From: Bradyrhizobium retamae
GTDB taxonomy: Bacteria; Pseudomonadota; Alphaproteobacteria; Rhizobiales; Xanthobacteraceae
DNA length: 64,000 nucleotides
Direction: 5' to 3'
Assembly (NCBI RefSeq): GCF_001440415.1
Contig: NZ_LLYA01000113.1
Coordinates: 61,063 to 125,062, forward strand
Below are positions 9,019 to 17,934 of the stretch, piece after piece. Both the position numbers and the translations under genes were made by a program. A model generated the notes under the pieces. The model did not search any database and had not been told where the DNA came from. It was given only the letters and a program-made list of their open reading frames with translations. Within the stretch, counting starts at the first letter, position 1; every line of letters starts with the position of its first letter.

Positions 9019-10266
9019 ATGGGTGGCACCGATATTCGCGAGTTGAGGGCGCGCATTATCGTGTTCGGGGTGGGCGGTGCCGGCGGCAATGCCGTCAACA
9101 ACATGATCGACGCGGGGCTTGAAGGCGTCGAATTCATCGTCGCCAATACCGACGCCCAGGCGCTCACCAGTTCGAAGGCCAGGCGCGTCATCCAGATGGG
9201 CACGCAGGTAACCGGTGGCCTAGGCGCCGGTGCCCAGCCCGATATCGGCCGCGCCGCGGCGGAAGAGGCCATCGACGAGATCCGCGATCATCTGACCGGC
9301 GCGCACATGGTGTTCATCACCGCCGGCATGGGCGGCGGCACCGGCACCGGAGCCGCGCCCGTGATCGCCAGGACCGCGCGTGAACTCGGCATTCTCACCA
9401 TCGGCGTCGTCACCAAGCCGTTCCAGTTCGAGGGCCAGCGCCGCATGCGCTATGCCGAAGCCGGCATTGCGGAACTCTTGAAGGCGGTGGACACCCTCCT
9501 GATCATTCCGAACCAGAACCTGTTCCGGGTGGCCAACGAGAAGACCTCCTTTGCCGATGCCTTCGCGATGGCCGACCAGGTGCTTTATTCGGGCGTGGCC
9601 TGCATCAGCGATCTCATCGTCAAGGAAGGTTTGATCAATCTCGATTTCGCCGACGTGCTCTCGGTCATGCGCGAGAAGGGCAAAGCGATGATGGGCAGGG
9701 GCGAAGCTTCCGGCGGCAAGCGCGTGCTCAACGCTGCGGTAGCTGCGATTTCCAACCCGCTGATCGAGAATCCCTCGATCAAGCGCGCCAGTGGCCTCAT
9801 CGTTTCCATCACCGGCGGCCGCGACCTGACGCTGTTCGAGGTCGATGAAGCCGCCACCCGCATCCGCGACGAGGCCGATCCGGACGCCAACATCATCGTT
9901 GGCGCGACCTTCGATGCAAGCCTCGAAGGCATCGTCCGCGTCTCGGTCGTGGCCACCGGCATCGATAATCTCGACGCGACAGGCCAGACGCAAGCCACGG
10001 AAGGCCTGCTCACAGACCTTGCCGGCAGGCTGAGCAACGACCGGCGTCGCGTCGCCGAGCGTGGCGTATCGCAGCCGCAATTCGCCAGCCCGCCCTCGCT
10101 GATCCCGCCGCCTCGCCACCTCGAAGCACGGACGCCGATCGCCGAACCGGCGCGGCATGCGGCACCGCAGCGCCTCGATCCCTACGGTCGAGCTTCTCCC
10201 GCGCGCAATCCGATCGAGGAAAAGGTTCTGGATCTCCCGGCTTTCCTGGGCAGCAAGGCCAACTGA
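9019..10266 (+). CDS. ftsZ2: FtsZ paralogue (short form)
   Basis: 415 aa, clearly shorter than the ~590-aa rhizobial FtsZ. The GTPase domain is complete: [11 protein letters not shown] near 19-29, T3 signature GGGTGTG at 105-111, and T7 loop N-L-D-F-A-D at 207-212 with both catalytic acidic residues, so it should polymerise and hydrolyse GTP. The linker is short (~60 residues, Pro/Arg-rich). The C-terminal peptide is [12 protein letters not shown], a variant of the canonical D-x-x-x-I-P-x-F-L that binds FtsA/ZipA-type anchors. No ftsA or ftsQ nearby, so not the dcw-cluster copy. Probable role is modulation of the Z-ring or a specialised division (inference). Confidence 0.9.
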   Translation: MGGTDIRELRARIIVFGVGGAGGNAVNNMIDAGLEGVEFIVANTDAQALTSSKARRVIQMGTQVTGGLGAGAQPDIGRAAAEEAIDEIRDHLTGAHMVFITAGMGGGTGTGAAPVIARTARELGILTIGVVTKPFQFEGQRRMRYAEAGIAELLKAVDTLLIIPNQNLFRVANEKTSFADAFAMADQVLYSGVACISDLIVKEGLINLDFADVLSVMREKGKAMMGRGEASGGKRVLNAAVAAISNPLIENPSIKRASGLIVSITGGRDLTLFEVDEAATRIRDEADPDANIIVGATFDASLEGIVRVSVVATGIDNLDATGQTQATEGLLTDLAGRLSNDRRRVAERGVSQPQFASPPSLIPPPRHLEARTPIAEPARHAAPQRLDPYGRASPARNPIEEKVLDLPAFLGSKAN

Positions 10267-10487
10267 CCCGTCATAAGAGCCAACTCGCCTGGAGGTGGTA
10301 GACCGCCGCGATGCGACTTCAACAAGTCCATCGTCGAGGCACCCGCGCGGTGCCTGAAGGTCTATTGCCCAAAATCGGTCCTATACTTTCCATCCTCCAG
10401 CCTTGCTTTGGTCAAAACGACGGTAGGAAGTGTCTAAAATCAGACGACCGTCCATTCAGGTGATCGCAAACCGGGCAGGAGGCGCTC

Positions 10488-11306
10488 ATGGATACCGCGG
10501 TAAATACCAGGCAAACCGATCCACGCGATGTCAATCCGGGACTGTCCACGCAAGACATCGAACTGGTCGCGCGCGCCGATGAACGGCTCGCGCATGCTTA
10601 TGAAAAGATTGCCCGCGCGGATGAACAGCTCGCGCTTGTCAATGAACAGATTGCCAGGCTGGAGAAAAAGCCCGTTAACAGCCTTCGTCAGTCATCGCGC
10701 GGCAGGCCGGCGCTGCGCGGCTTTATCGGTCTGCTGTTGACAGCGGGAATCTGTATCGCTGCTTTCGCTTCGCAATCTTATGGCGAGGCGGCGAGGCTGA
10801 TGATCGCCCCGTGGGTACCGCAGCTTGCTCCGGCTTCGTCGTTGCCATCGGACACACCGAAGCTCGCCGCCCAGCAGAGCGAGCCTATGGTTCAGGTAGC
10901 TGCAGCGGATGCCACAGTTTCGCAATTGCAGCCTCCGGATCAGACCGCACCGCAAGACGCAGTCGCGGCTCCGGTCTCTCCCGAGGTGACACAATTGCTC
11001 CAAACGATGACGCGTGATCTCGCCAACGTGCAGCAGGAGATCGAACAGCTCAAGGCTGGCCAGGAAGAGTTGGTCCGCGAAAATGCCAGCACCGCCCAGC
11101 AGCTCAAGGCAAACCAGGAGCAAATGGCGCGCGTGATCGCGAACGCCTCCGCGCAACAGCCGCGGCCCAAAGCATCAGCGACGACATCGGCCAATCCGCC
11201 ACCGCCGATTGCGACCTCTCCGCGCAAGCCCGTGTCGACTGCTCCGCCGACACAAACCAGAGTGCAAGCGCGAGCGCCGGTACAGTTGCAGTCCGGACAA
11301 CAATAG
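10488..11306 (+). CDS. Single-pass membrane protein with coiled coils
   Basis: 272 aa; CAGGAGG lies just upstream of the ATG. The N-terminal cytoplasmic part has three short related units (RADERLAHAYEKI, RADEQLALVNEQI, ARLEKK) forming a coiled coil. One transmembrane helix follows at about 78-98 (GFIGLLLTAGICIAAFAS). Then comes a Pro/Ala linker, a second coiled coil at ~165-215 (LANVQQEIEQLKAGQEELV) and a disordered Pro/Gln tail. Family not known to me. Downstream of the ftsZ paralogue by 221 bp, same strand; could be a membrane partner but there is no direct evidence. Confidence 0.72.
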   Translation: MDTAVNTRQTDPRDVNPGLSTQDIELVARADERLAHAYEKIARADEQLALVNEQIARLEKKPVNSLRQSSRGRPALRGFIGLLLTAGICIAAFASQSYGEAARLMIAPWVPQLAPASSLPSDTPKLAAQQSEPMVQVAAADATVSQLQPPDQTAPQDAVAAPVSPEVTQLLQTMTRDLANVQQEIEQLKAGQEELVRENASTAQQLKANQEQMARVIANASAQQPRPKASATTSANPPPPIATSPRKPVSTAPPTQTRVQARAPVQLQSGQQ

Positions 11307-11368
11307 TTTTCGCCAGCGCTGGCCGAAAGCTTGTGCCGGCAGATGGGGACAAACGGCAGTTGGAACTC

Positions 11369-11392
11369 GGGCAGAGTATGTTCACTCTGCCC
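11369..11392 (+). terminator. Hairpin downstream of the coiled-coil membrane protein gene
   Basis: Perfect 9-bp stem GGGCAGAGT / ACTCTGCCC with a 6-nt loop, 62 nt after the stop at 11306. There is no U-tract, so intrinsic termination is uncertain; it may instead stabilise the 3' end. Confidence 0.4.
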
Positions 11393-11467
11393 CAAGCACT
11401 CGACAACTTGTTCCACTGCGCTTTCGATCCTAGATAGCGGACGGAGCCTTCGATTTTGGATGGCCGC

Positions 11468-12208
11468 ATGATCATGAAGATCTTGCTGCTACTCGTTCTG
11501 TCCATGGTTGTCGTCGCACGGGAGGCGGCGGCACAGGAAGTACAATGCGACCGCGAACGCGCGGCCATGGTTGAATCTATCAGAGCCTACGCCCGTCGTT
11601 CCCAAGCCAGTGTTTTGGGACAACGGGGCCTCTCCGAGAGAGTTCTCGAGGCCATGGGGCGAACGAAACGCCATCTGTTCATCCCTGAGCGGTCCTGCTC
11701 CATCGCATACGCGGACAGGCCGGCTTCGATCGGCCACGGCCAGACCATATCGCAGCCGTTCATCGTGGCCTTGATGACGGAGCTGGCCGAGGTCACGCCG
11801 GATCATGTCGTGCTCGAGGTCGGTACGGGATCGGGCTATCAGGCCGCCATCCTTGCGCATCTGGCACGGAAGGTCTGCACCATCGAGATCGTCCCGTCAT
11901 TGGCCGAGGCTGCCGCGAAAACACTCAAAGAGTTCGGATATGACAATGTGAGCGTCAGAGCGGGTGATGGTTATGCTGGCTGGCCCGAATGCGGTCCTTT
12001 TGATGCCATCGTCGTAACGGCGGCACTTGGCGAGGTGCCGTCGCCGCTGATCGAGCAGCTTAAAGTGGGTGGCCGGCTCGTCATGCCGGTGGGATCCGCC
12101 TATACCAGTCAGCAACTCACGGTCGTCGAGAAAGTCGCCCCTGACAAGACGACCACGCGGGCAGTTGCCCCCGTGCGCTTCGTGCCCTTCACGCGTTCGA
12201 AAGATTAA
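11468..12208 (+). CDS. Exported PIMT-like (protein-L-isoaspartate) methyltransferase
   Basis: 246 aa. Begins with a signal peptide (KILLLLVLSMVVVAREAAAQ), which is unusual because PIMT is normally cytoplasmic. The catalytic core is intact: the substrate-loop segment SIGHGQTISQPFIVALM, SAM motif I VLEVGTGSGYQAA, motif II (CTIEIVPSLAEAA) and the C-terminal GGRLVMPVG. Expected reaction is SAM-dependent repair of isoaspartyl residues. How SAM would reach an exported enzyme is unclear, so the leader may be a membrane anchor facing the cytoplasm. ATGs at 11468 and 11474 are both possible; a TTG at 11456 is less likely. Confidence 0.82.
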   Translation: MIMKILLLLVLSMVVVAREAAAQEVQCDRERAAMVESIRAYARRSQASVLGQRGLSERVLEAMGRTKRHLFIPERSCSIAYADRPASIGHGQTISQPFIVALMTELAEVTPDHVVLEVGTGSGYQAAILAHLARKVCTIEIVPSLAEAAAKTLKEFGYDNVSVRAGDGYAGWPECGPFDAIVVTAALGEVPSPLIEQLKVGGRLVMPVGSAYTSQQLTVVEKVAPDKTTTRAVAPVRFVPFTRSKD

Positions 12209-12252
12209 GAGCCGGTACGGCGGCTCAGATAGAAAAAAGCAGGGAGCAGGCC

Positions 12253-13851
12253 TTGAGCAGTGCAAGGTTAAAACATTACGGCTGGGGCCGCGAAGACGAA
12301 GGCATGACTGCCGAGGAGCAGGCCTTTGTGCTCGGCCGTTACCGAGAAAAATTTGCACGCGATGCGTTCGAGACAAAAGTTGTCCCGCGCCTCGAGGACC
12401 TGGCATTGCGCGCGCCGCGCGTGGTGCCACCGGCCTCACTTGCCGCTTTTTGCACGAGCGACCGATACGACCGCGCCGCGCACGCCTACGGCAAATCCTA
12501 TCCAGACTACGTGCGAGCCATGCTCGGCGATTACGATAGCGCGCCCGACGTGGTCGCCTATCCCAGGAACGAAACAGAGATTGCCGCTGTCATGGACTGG
12601 GCCGGTGGTGTCAGCGCCTCGCTTACGCCGTTCGGAGGCGGGTCGAGCGTCTGCGGCGGTGTCGAGCCGCGCGTTGACGGTATCAGATATAAAGCGGCCG
12701 TCACACTGGACTTGCGCAATCTCGGCAACGTCGTCGAGGTGGATCAGATATCGCGCGCCGCACTGATCGAGGGTGGTGCCTTTGGTCCATCTCTGGAGAA
12801 CCAGCTTAAGCCGCATGGTGTCACGTTGCGTCATTTTCCGCAGAGTTTCGAGTATTCAACACTTGGCGGCTGGATCGCGACGCGGTCGGGCGGTCATTTT
12901 GCCAGTCTCTACACGCATATCGACGATTTCGTTGAAAGCCTGCGCGTCGTGACGCCGCGCGGCATAATGGAAACACGTCGCTTGCCGGGATCGGGTGCCG
13001 GACCGAGCCCCGACCGTATGTTCATAGGCTCCGAAGGAACGCTCGGGGTGATTTCGCGCGCCTGGATGCGATTGCAGCCGCGCCCGAAATTCCGTGCCGG
13101 CGCGTCGGTTCGTTTCCACTCGTTCTTCGGTGCGGCCCGCGCGCTGCGCGCGATCGCACAGGCCGGTCTCTATCCATCGAACTGCCGCATCCTTGATGCG
13201 CAAGAGGCATTCAACACTGGAGCTGCCGACGGCAGCGTCGCGATCATGGTGCTCGGTTTTGAATCGGGCGACCATTCGCCGGATGCCTGGATGGCACGCG
13301 CGCTCGAATGCTGCGCCGACCATGGCGGGATACCGGAGGCGGCAAAGGCCGGCGATGCACATCTCGAAGGCGCGGCAGGAATCTGGCGTAACGCATTCAT
13401 TCGTATGCCCTATGCGCGCGAGTTTCTGACCCCGGCCGGCATCATCAACGACACCTTCGAAACCGCGATCACCTGGGAGCGGTTCGAAAGCTTCCACGAC
13501 AAGGTGAAGGAGGCAACGGAGCGTGCGATTCTCGAGGCGACTGGCGTAAAAAGCGAGGTCACATGCCGCTTCACCCATGTCTATCCTGACGGGCCCGCGC
13601 CATATTTTTCTTTCCATGCACTCGGCCGCCACGGCGCTCTGCTGGAGCAGTGGCAGGCGATCAAGAATGCGGCCAGCGATGCGCTGATCGAGGCGGGCGG
13701 GACGATCACGCATCATCACGCTGTCGGCCGCGATCATCGTCCCTGGTACGATCGTCAGCGCCCGGAGCTTTTCGCGACCGCGTTTCGGGCCGCAAAAAGA
13801 GAACTCGATCCGCAAGGCATGCTCAACCCTGGAGTGCTCATCTCCCCGTAA
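12253..13851 (+). CDS. FAD-binding oxidase, alkyl-DHAP-synthase-like
   Basis: 532 aa. N-terminal PCMH-type FAD domain with SLTPFGGGSSVCGGVEP (pyrophosphate loop) and the FEYSTLGGWIATRSGGHF block that characterises alkyldihydroxyacetonephosphate synthase and related flavoproteins. The C-terminal cap ends in GTITHHHAVGRDHRPW, with the His run typical of this family. The LKHYGWG N-terminus is also family-like and supports the TTG start at 12253 with AGGGAG upstream; the next ATG (12304) would cut it off. In bacteria, relatives oxidise D-2-hydroxyacids or alkylphenols as well as making ether lipids. Substrate unresolved. Confidence 0.82.
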   Translation: MSSARLKHYGWGREDEGMTAEEQAFVLGRYREKFARDAFETKVVPRLEDLALRAPRVVPPASLAAFCTSDRYDRAAHAYGKSYPDYVRAMLGDYDSAPDVVAYPRNETEIAAVMDWAGGVSASLTPFGGGSSVCGGVEPRVDGIRYKAAVTLDLRNLGNVVEVDQISRAALIEGGAFGPSLENQLKPHGVTLRHFPQSFEYSTLGGWIATRSGGHFASLYTHIDDFVESLRVVTPRGIMETRRLPGSGAGPSPDRMFIGSEGTLGVISRAWMRLQPRPKFRAGASVRFHSFFGAARALRAIAQAGLYPSNCRILDAQEAFNTGAADGSVAIMVLGFESGDHSPDAWMARALECCADHGGIPEAAKAGDAHLEGAAGIWRNAFIRMPYAREFLTPAGIINDTFETAITWERFESFHDKVKEATERAILEATGVKSEVTCRFTHVYPDGPAPYFSFHALGRHGALLEQWQAIKNAASDALIEAGGTITHHHAVGRDHRPWYDRQRPELFATAFRAAKRELDPQGMLNPGVLISP

Positions 13852-13889
13852 GGAAATTGGCGCGGCAGCAAAAACATGGAGGAACGGCA

Positions 13890-13924
13890 GAGGCTCGCGT
13901 CAGACATCTCGCGGCCTCCTTTTT
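13890..13924 (+). terminator. Weak intrinsic terminator between convergent genes
   Basis: GAGG...CGCG pairs with CGCG...CCTC around a 10-nt loop, then a five-T run. It lies between the flavoprotein gene and the convergent amidase gene. The stem is interrupted. Confidence 0.4.
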
Positions 13925-13974
13925 CCGAAGCTAGGACGCTGGTCTCGCCTTAGCCGGCAATTCGTTACTGGCCT

Positions 13975-15627
13975 CTACCCGACGACCTGGAAGGCGTCAG
14001 CGGCACGCAAGACGGTGCCGTCCTCCCAATGGCGTCCGATCAGCATCATGCCGACGGGGAGCCCAGCAGACATGCCAGCCGGAACCGTGGCGGCCGGATG
14101 GCCAGTGACGTCGAACGGGCAAGTGTTGGAAATCATTTCGAGTGCCCGGGCAACGTAGTCCTCGCGGCTCGCGTCCGGGGCTGGGAGCAGCGTAGCTTTC
14201 AAGGGTAATGTCGGCATGAGCAGGAGATCGACGCCGCTGAGCGCCTCATCATAGGCGGCGCGGAGCACGCGCGCGAGGTTTTGGGCCTTGGCGTAGTAGC
14301 GGCCCTGGTAGTTGTCCTGCATGTACTGGCCGAGCAGGATGACAAGCTTGACGGTCTCCGAAAGGTCGTTGGCGCGCACCCGCCGGCTCCGGCCGTAGAA
14401 GTCCAGAAGGGAAGTTGTGTAGTGCCCCTTCCAATTGGTTCCCATGCTGTTGCCGGCGACCATCAGCATCGTGGCGCCCTCAACGGCAATGGCGTTCCAG
14501 ATATGGATGCCGTCGCGGTGGAGAGGGATCGATAGCTCGGTCACGGTTGCCCCCGCTCGGGTCAGGCGCTGCGCCGCCTCGCGTACCATGGAGTCGACAT
14601 CGGACTCCGAATTGGGCCAGCCAAACCCTTCCTTGACCATCCCGATTCGCAAGCCGCGGGCGTGTCCGCTGAGCTGCTTGGTGTAGGCGTCGATCCGCAG
14701 TCCCGCCGGTTGGCGCGGGTCGAGGCCATCTGCCCCGGCGAGCACCTCGAGAAGCTGGGCGGCATCGCCGGCGGTGCGGGCAATGGGCCCGGTGTGATCG
14801 AGTGTCAATTCAATCGGGAAGACGCCTGTGTATGGTACAAGCCCGTGGGTGGGCTTGTGGCCAACTGCTCCGCAGAACGAGCTGGGAATTCGGATCGACC
14901 CGCCTTGATCGCCCCCGATGGCCATGTCGCACTCGCCGGCGACGACGAGCGCCGCGCTGCCACTGGAAGAGCCTCCGGCAGATCGCTTCGGGTCGTGCGG
15001 GTTAAGCACGGGTCCGGTGTCGGAGGTATGGCTGCCACCGGAGAAGCAAAGATGCTCGCACACCGCCTTGCCTACGATCTCCCCACCGGCATCGAGGATG
15101 CGGGTCACAATGGTCGCGTCCACATCGGGGACGTAGCCCTCCAGCACGTTGGAGCCGTTCATCATCGGGACGCCGGCGACGCACACATTGTCTTTGATGG
15201 CGATTTTCTTGCCCGCCAGAGGTCCCGACGTTGCGCCCTTGATCGAGCACCTCCAGTACCAAGCGTTGAGCCGATTGTCCGAGGCAGGTGGACGGAACCC
15301 CGGGTCTCGCGGGTACTTCACTGTCAGCGTCGGCTCCGCAAACTGGTCCAGCCGACGGTACGACGCGAGCACACCGTCCATAAGGTTGCGGAACGACGCC
15401 AGATCGTCGCGGCTGAGATTCAAGTTGTAGGATTTGGCGACGCGCTCCAGTTCAGGCAACGGTGGCTTGCGCAGAATTCGTGGTGCCGTCGCCGTCGGGG
15501 GTGGCGCTTGCATGCTGGCCCCGGTGGCCGCTCGAACGGATGTCGTCGCGGCGACGACGGCCGCCGTTACCCCGGCAGTGCCGGCATGAAGGAAGCGACG
15601 GCGCGAATAGTTTGGCGATGCTCTCAT
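13975..15627 (-). CDS. Amidase-signature hydrolase with Tat signal
   Basis: 550 aa. The start at 15627 is fixed by GAAGGAGG upstream and exposes a twin-arginine leader (SRRRFLHAGTAGVTAAVVAA). Amidase-signature Ser-cisSer-Lys triad is visible: Lys in KIAIKDN, the SAGGSSSGSAALV block, and nucleophilic Ser in GGDQGGSIRIPSSF. The region after the triad resembles nitrile-hydratase-linked Rhodococcus amidases and indoleacetamide hydrolases more than GatA. Hydrolyses a carboxamide in the periplasm (inference from the leader). No nitrile hydratase genes adjoin it. Confidence 0.88.
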   Translation of the reverse strand: MRASPNYSRRRFLHAGTAGVTAAVVAATTSVRAATGASMQAPPPTATAPRILRKPPLPELERVAKSYNLNLSRDDLASFRNLMDGVLASYRRLDQFAEPTLTVKYPRDPGFRPPASDNRLNAWYWRCSIKGATSGPLAGKKIAIKDNVCVAGVPMMNGSNVLEGYVPDVDATIVTRILDAGGEIVGKAVCEHLCFSGGSHTSDTGPVLNPHDPKRSAGGSSSGSAALVVAGECDMAIGGDQGGSIRIPSSFCGAVGHKPTHGLVPYTGVFPIELTLDHTGPIARTAGDAAQLLEVLAGADGLDPRQPAGLRIDAYTKQLSGHARGLRIGMVKEGFGWPNSESDVDSMVREAAQRLTRAGATVTELSIPLHRDGIHIWNAIAVEGATMLMVAGNSMGTNWKGHYTTSLLDFYGRSRRVRANDLSETVKLVILLGQYMQDNYQGRYYAKAQNLARVLRAAYDEALSGVDLLLMPTLPLKATLLPAPDASREDYVARALEMISNTCPFDVTGHPAATVPAGMSAGLPVGMMLIGRHWEDGTVLRAADAFQVVG

Positions 15628-16183
15628 AGCATATCCCTCCTTCGACCAATGGGTTGACTTCTCGATTTCCCCGCTCGCTCTGAAGTATTGGGACCGACAG
15701 GGGTCAGTGGCCCCGACGGTCACTGAACGGACGCTGCCGACGCTGCGGCCGGCGTGCCAAGCTGCAACATCTCAGTGAGCTTTTGCATCCGGACAGGGCT
15801 GAGGCGCAGCAGCCGCATGAGATCGGGAAGTGAAGAGTGTGCGGAGATGAAGACCGCTACAGGATGCCTCCAGCATCCACGCGCGACTACGGAGCGACGC
15901 GCCGTCCGAAGGCAGATTATCGTGCAGCCGGCGGCGATCTTCAAGAGCTGTGGCTGTCACCGCACTCGTGAGCCATGTTGCAGAGCACTCGACCGTCGCG
16001 ACACATGCACGGCAAGCCACTCGCGCGATGTCGCTTCCTGGTCCCTTTTCCGACATCCGACATACGCCGAACGTCCGCTCTCTGCGCTAACAGCGGCCGA
16101 TCCTGCAAGTCCCGATTTGGCGGGACGAGCTGGCCCCGTTCACCAAGGCGCAGACGGAAGGGTCGACTACCGCCTGCCTGCAC
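15628..16183. other. Gene-free interval upstream of the amidase
   Basis: No convincing ORF. Frames on both strands are Arg/Ser/Cys-rich and lack ribosome sites. A minus-strand frame ending at 15720 carries a short natural-looking stretch (SLPDLMRLLRLSPVRMQKL) that might be the decayed 3' end of a lost gene. Confidence 0.4.
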
Positions 16184-16651
16184 TTATCCAGTACCGGTAA
16201 GATGATGTAGTCGTGCTTTGGGACCACTTGCGGTCAGATCCAACGTCGCCAGCGTGATAGGCAGGTTGAAACGGCGTGGTCCAGCACTTCCAGGATTAAG
16301 ATAAAGCACCCCGCCTGTCGTCTCAATCAGCGGCCGATGCGAATGGCCGGAAATAACCACGTTGATCCCGCACTCCGCCGGATCAAGTTGCAGGTCCTGG
16401 ATGTCATGAAGGATATGGATCGACTGCTCGCCAAGCCTGACCGTCTCTGTATCAGGATAATTCTCCGCCCACGGCCCTTTATCGACGTTCCCCCTGATTG
16501 CAATAACAGGCGCAATCCGGCGGAGTCCGTGGATGACTTCGGGGCGGCCGATGTCACCGGCATGGATGATGTGGGCTACGCCGGCCAGCCGTTGCTCGGC
16601 TTCAGGACGCAGAATCCCGTGTGTATCCGAGATAACTCCGATTCTAAGCAC
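16184..16651 (-). CDS. YfcE/MJ0936-type metallophosphoesterase
   Basis: 155 aa from a GTG at 16651, preceded by AGGA; the frame is open further upstream but homology begins at LRIGVISDTHG. All metal-binding blocks of the family are present: D-T-H in ISDTHG, HAGDIG, RGNVD, VISGHSH and the closing LNPGSAGPRR. Likely a small cytoplasmic phosphodiesterase or nucleotidase acting on an unknown substrate. Flanked by gene-poor DNA. Confidence 0.88.
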   Translation of the reverse strand: MLRIGVISDTHGILRPEAEQRLAGVAHIIHAGDIGRPEVIHGLRRIAPVIAIRGNVDKGPWAENYPDTETVRLGEQSIHILHDIQDLQLDPAECGINVVISGHSHRPLIETTGGVLYLNPGSAGPRRFNLPITLATLDLTASGPKARLHHLTGTG

Positions 16652-17005
16652 GACGGGTGGTCCTGATCGTCCGAACGCCCCTTGAAGATTTAGGAACGAC
16701 CTGTGCGTGGGTGAATGGTGAGTAGCCAATCTATAGAAATGGTGTAGCCATCTTGCCCTGTTCTGCGCTGATAACCTCCGGCTGTGCTCTCTGGGTCCGC
16801 TTCGCGCTGATTGTGTTGAGTAAGTCCACGAACTGGCAATTTGGGATCGAACGATGCGACCGGCGCACGGGTGCTTGATTGTCTCTAAGCGGGCTGGAGC
16901 GCAAGGTCCGGGATCAGCTTTGCGAGCTTCCGGAGGCTCTGGGCCGTTGCGTCTGCCCAGCAGCGGCGCCAAACCGGAGAAGTGACGATGCGGCGCATCG
17001 CGACT
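16652..17005. other. Gene-free interval
   Basis: Nothing recognisable: no ORF with a ribosome site, no repeat family found elsewhere in the window. Confidence 0.4.
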
Positions 17006-17407
17006 TCAAACCGGCTCGGGCGAGATGTCATCTTGTTTGCATGCGGCGGCAGTCAGGCTGATCGGCCCAGAGGATGAGCTTTCGTGACTGATACGAAGAC
17101 ATGGCCCGCAAGAAGTAAAGTCGTGCACTCTGCACACGAACTTGGGATTCTGCTCGGACGTCAAACAGTCGTCCTCCGTCACGAGGCGCGAAACAGCCGC
17201 GCGATCTCCACAGTACATCACATCAAGGGGGGTGGTCGAGGCCGAGGTATTCCGCAACACGAAGACCAGCAGCCAACCTATCCGCACTGCGGCTCTACGA
17301 AGAAACAGTCCCTTCGGTGTAGCGTGCTCTTCATCGCCCTTGGCCGATGAGCCTTTCGAGATTTCCGGCACCGCCCCGCGGGAAACGGCGTGCATCGCAT
17401 CGTACAT
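17006..17407 (-). CDS. Hypothetical protein, possibly membrane-associated
   Basis: 133 aa. The start at 17407 has GCAGGAG with ideal spacing, the main support for a real gene. One weak hydrophobic segment (RAAVRIGWLLVFVLRN) lies around 40-55, followed by a cysteine-containing C-terminal part (MYCGDRAAV, EDDCLTSEQ, FVCRVHDFTSCGPCL). No family recognised. Composition is less typical than for neighbouring genes, and it may be a relic. Confidence 0.35.
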   Translation of the reverse strand: MYDAMHAVSRGAVPEISKGSSAKGDEEHATPKGLFLRRAAVRIGWLLVFVLRNTSASTTPLDVMYCGDRAAVSRLVTEDDCLTSEQNPKFVCRVHDFTSCGPCLRISHESSSSGPISLTAAACKQDDISPEPV

Positions 17408-17521
17408 GTAACGCTCCTGCTTCGTTGAGCGTGCGCATGATGAAGTCCGGATGTCGCAGAACTTTGCCGACCGCGACCGGAAATTGTCGCGATCTGTCTC
17501 AGGAACACTGCATTGCATAGT

Positions 17522-17704
17522 TCGCGACAGTTGCGGCCAAGCTTGATGGCCACTCCTGTCATCCGCTCTTGAATGACCTTGTGAATGACCTTGCTCTCAA
17601 TGCGGCTTCTTAAGTTGCATCAAGCCTGAACAGGCATACGGGTCTTGCGACAATTTGCGACAAAGATGGCTCACCGGGACAACGTTCTGCGACAGCTTGC
17701 GCCT
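17522..17704 (+). promoter_or_regulatory. Tandem TTGCGACA direct repeats upstream of the response regulator
   Basis: TTGCGACA at 17645-17652 and 17655-17662, exactly 10 bp apart; CTGCGACA at 17687-17694 and TTGCGCCT at 17697-17704, again 10 bp apart; a degenerate pair TCGCGACA/TTGCGGCC at 17522-17538. Helically phased direct repeats are the usual target of OmpR-family dimers, and such a gene starts at 17935. Autoregulation is inferred. Confidence 0.5.
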
Positions 17705-17934
17705 AAATTGCTTCAGCCAGATCGGGGAATCATGCACATGAGGCCGGTTCCCGCTCGGATCGGCCGGCATCGGAATCGGGATCCTGCGATCCCGATCCGA
17801 TGACGCGACGGTCTCAGTGAAGCCAGCCACAAGCATTTGATTTCGGTCGATCACACGCGGCCGATACATTCTGTTACACTTTATCGATGGGTTGGGTGCA
17901 GGACTTCAGTATGATCCGGGACGGAGCAAACTAG
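17705..17934. other. Leader region of the two-component operon
   Basis: No gene seen. Includes the AT-richer CTGTTACACTTTATC stretch shortly before the start at 17935, a possible promoter element. Together with 17408-17704 this forms a 527-bp non-coding upstream region. Confidence 0.35.

Noticed and set aside
10311..10463. 50-codon ORF after the ftsZ paralogue, preceded by GGAGGTGG
   Set aside because: The peptide (starting MRLQQVHRRGTRAVPEG) has no recognisable fold or hydrophobic segment, the ribosome-site spacing is long, and it crosses what should be the promoter region of the next gene.
15754..16200. 148-codon plus-strand frame
   Set aside because: Arg/Cys/Ser-rich, no ribosome site, no domain; probably non-coding.
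17597..17869. 90-codon minus-strand frame upstream of the response regulator
   Set aside because: It translates the TTGCGACA repeats (RKLSQ units) and has no ribosome site; the repeats are better read as regulatory DNA.
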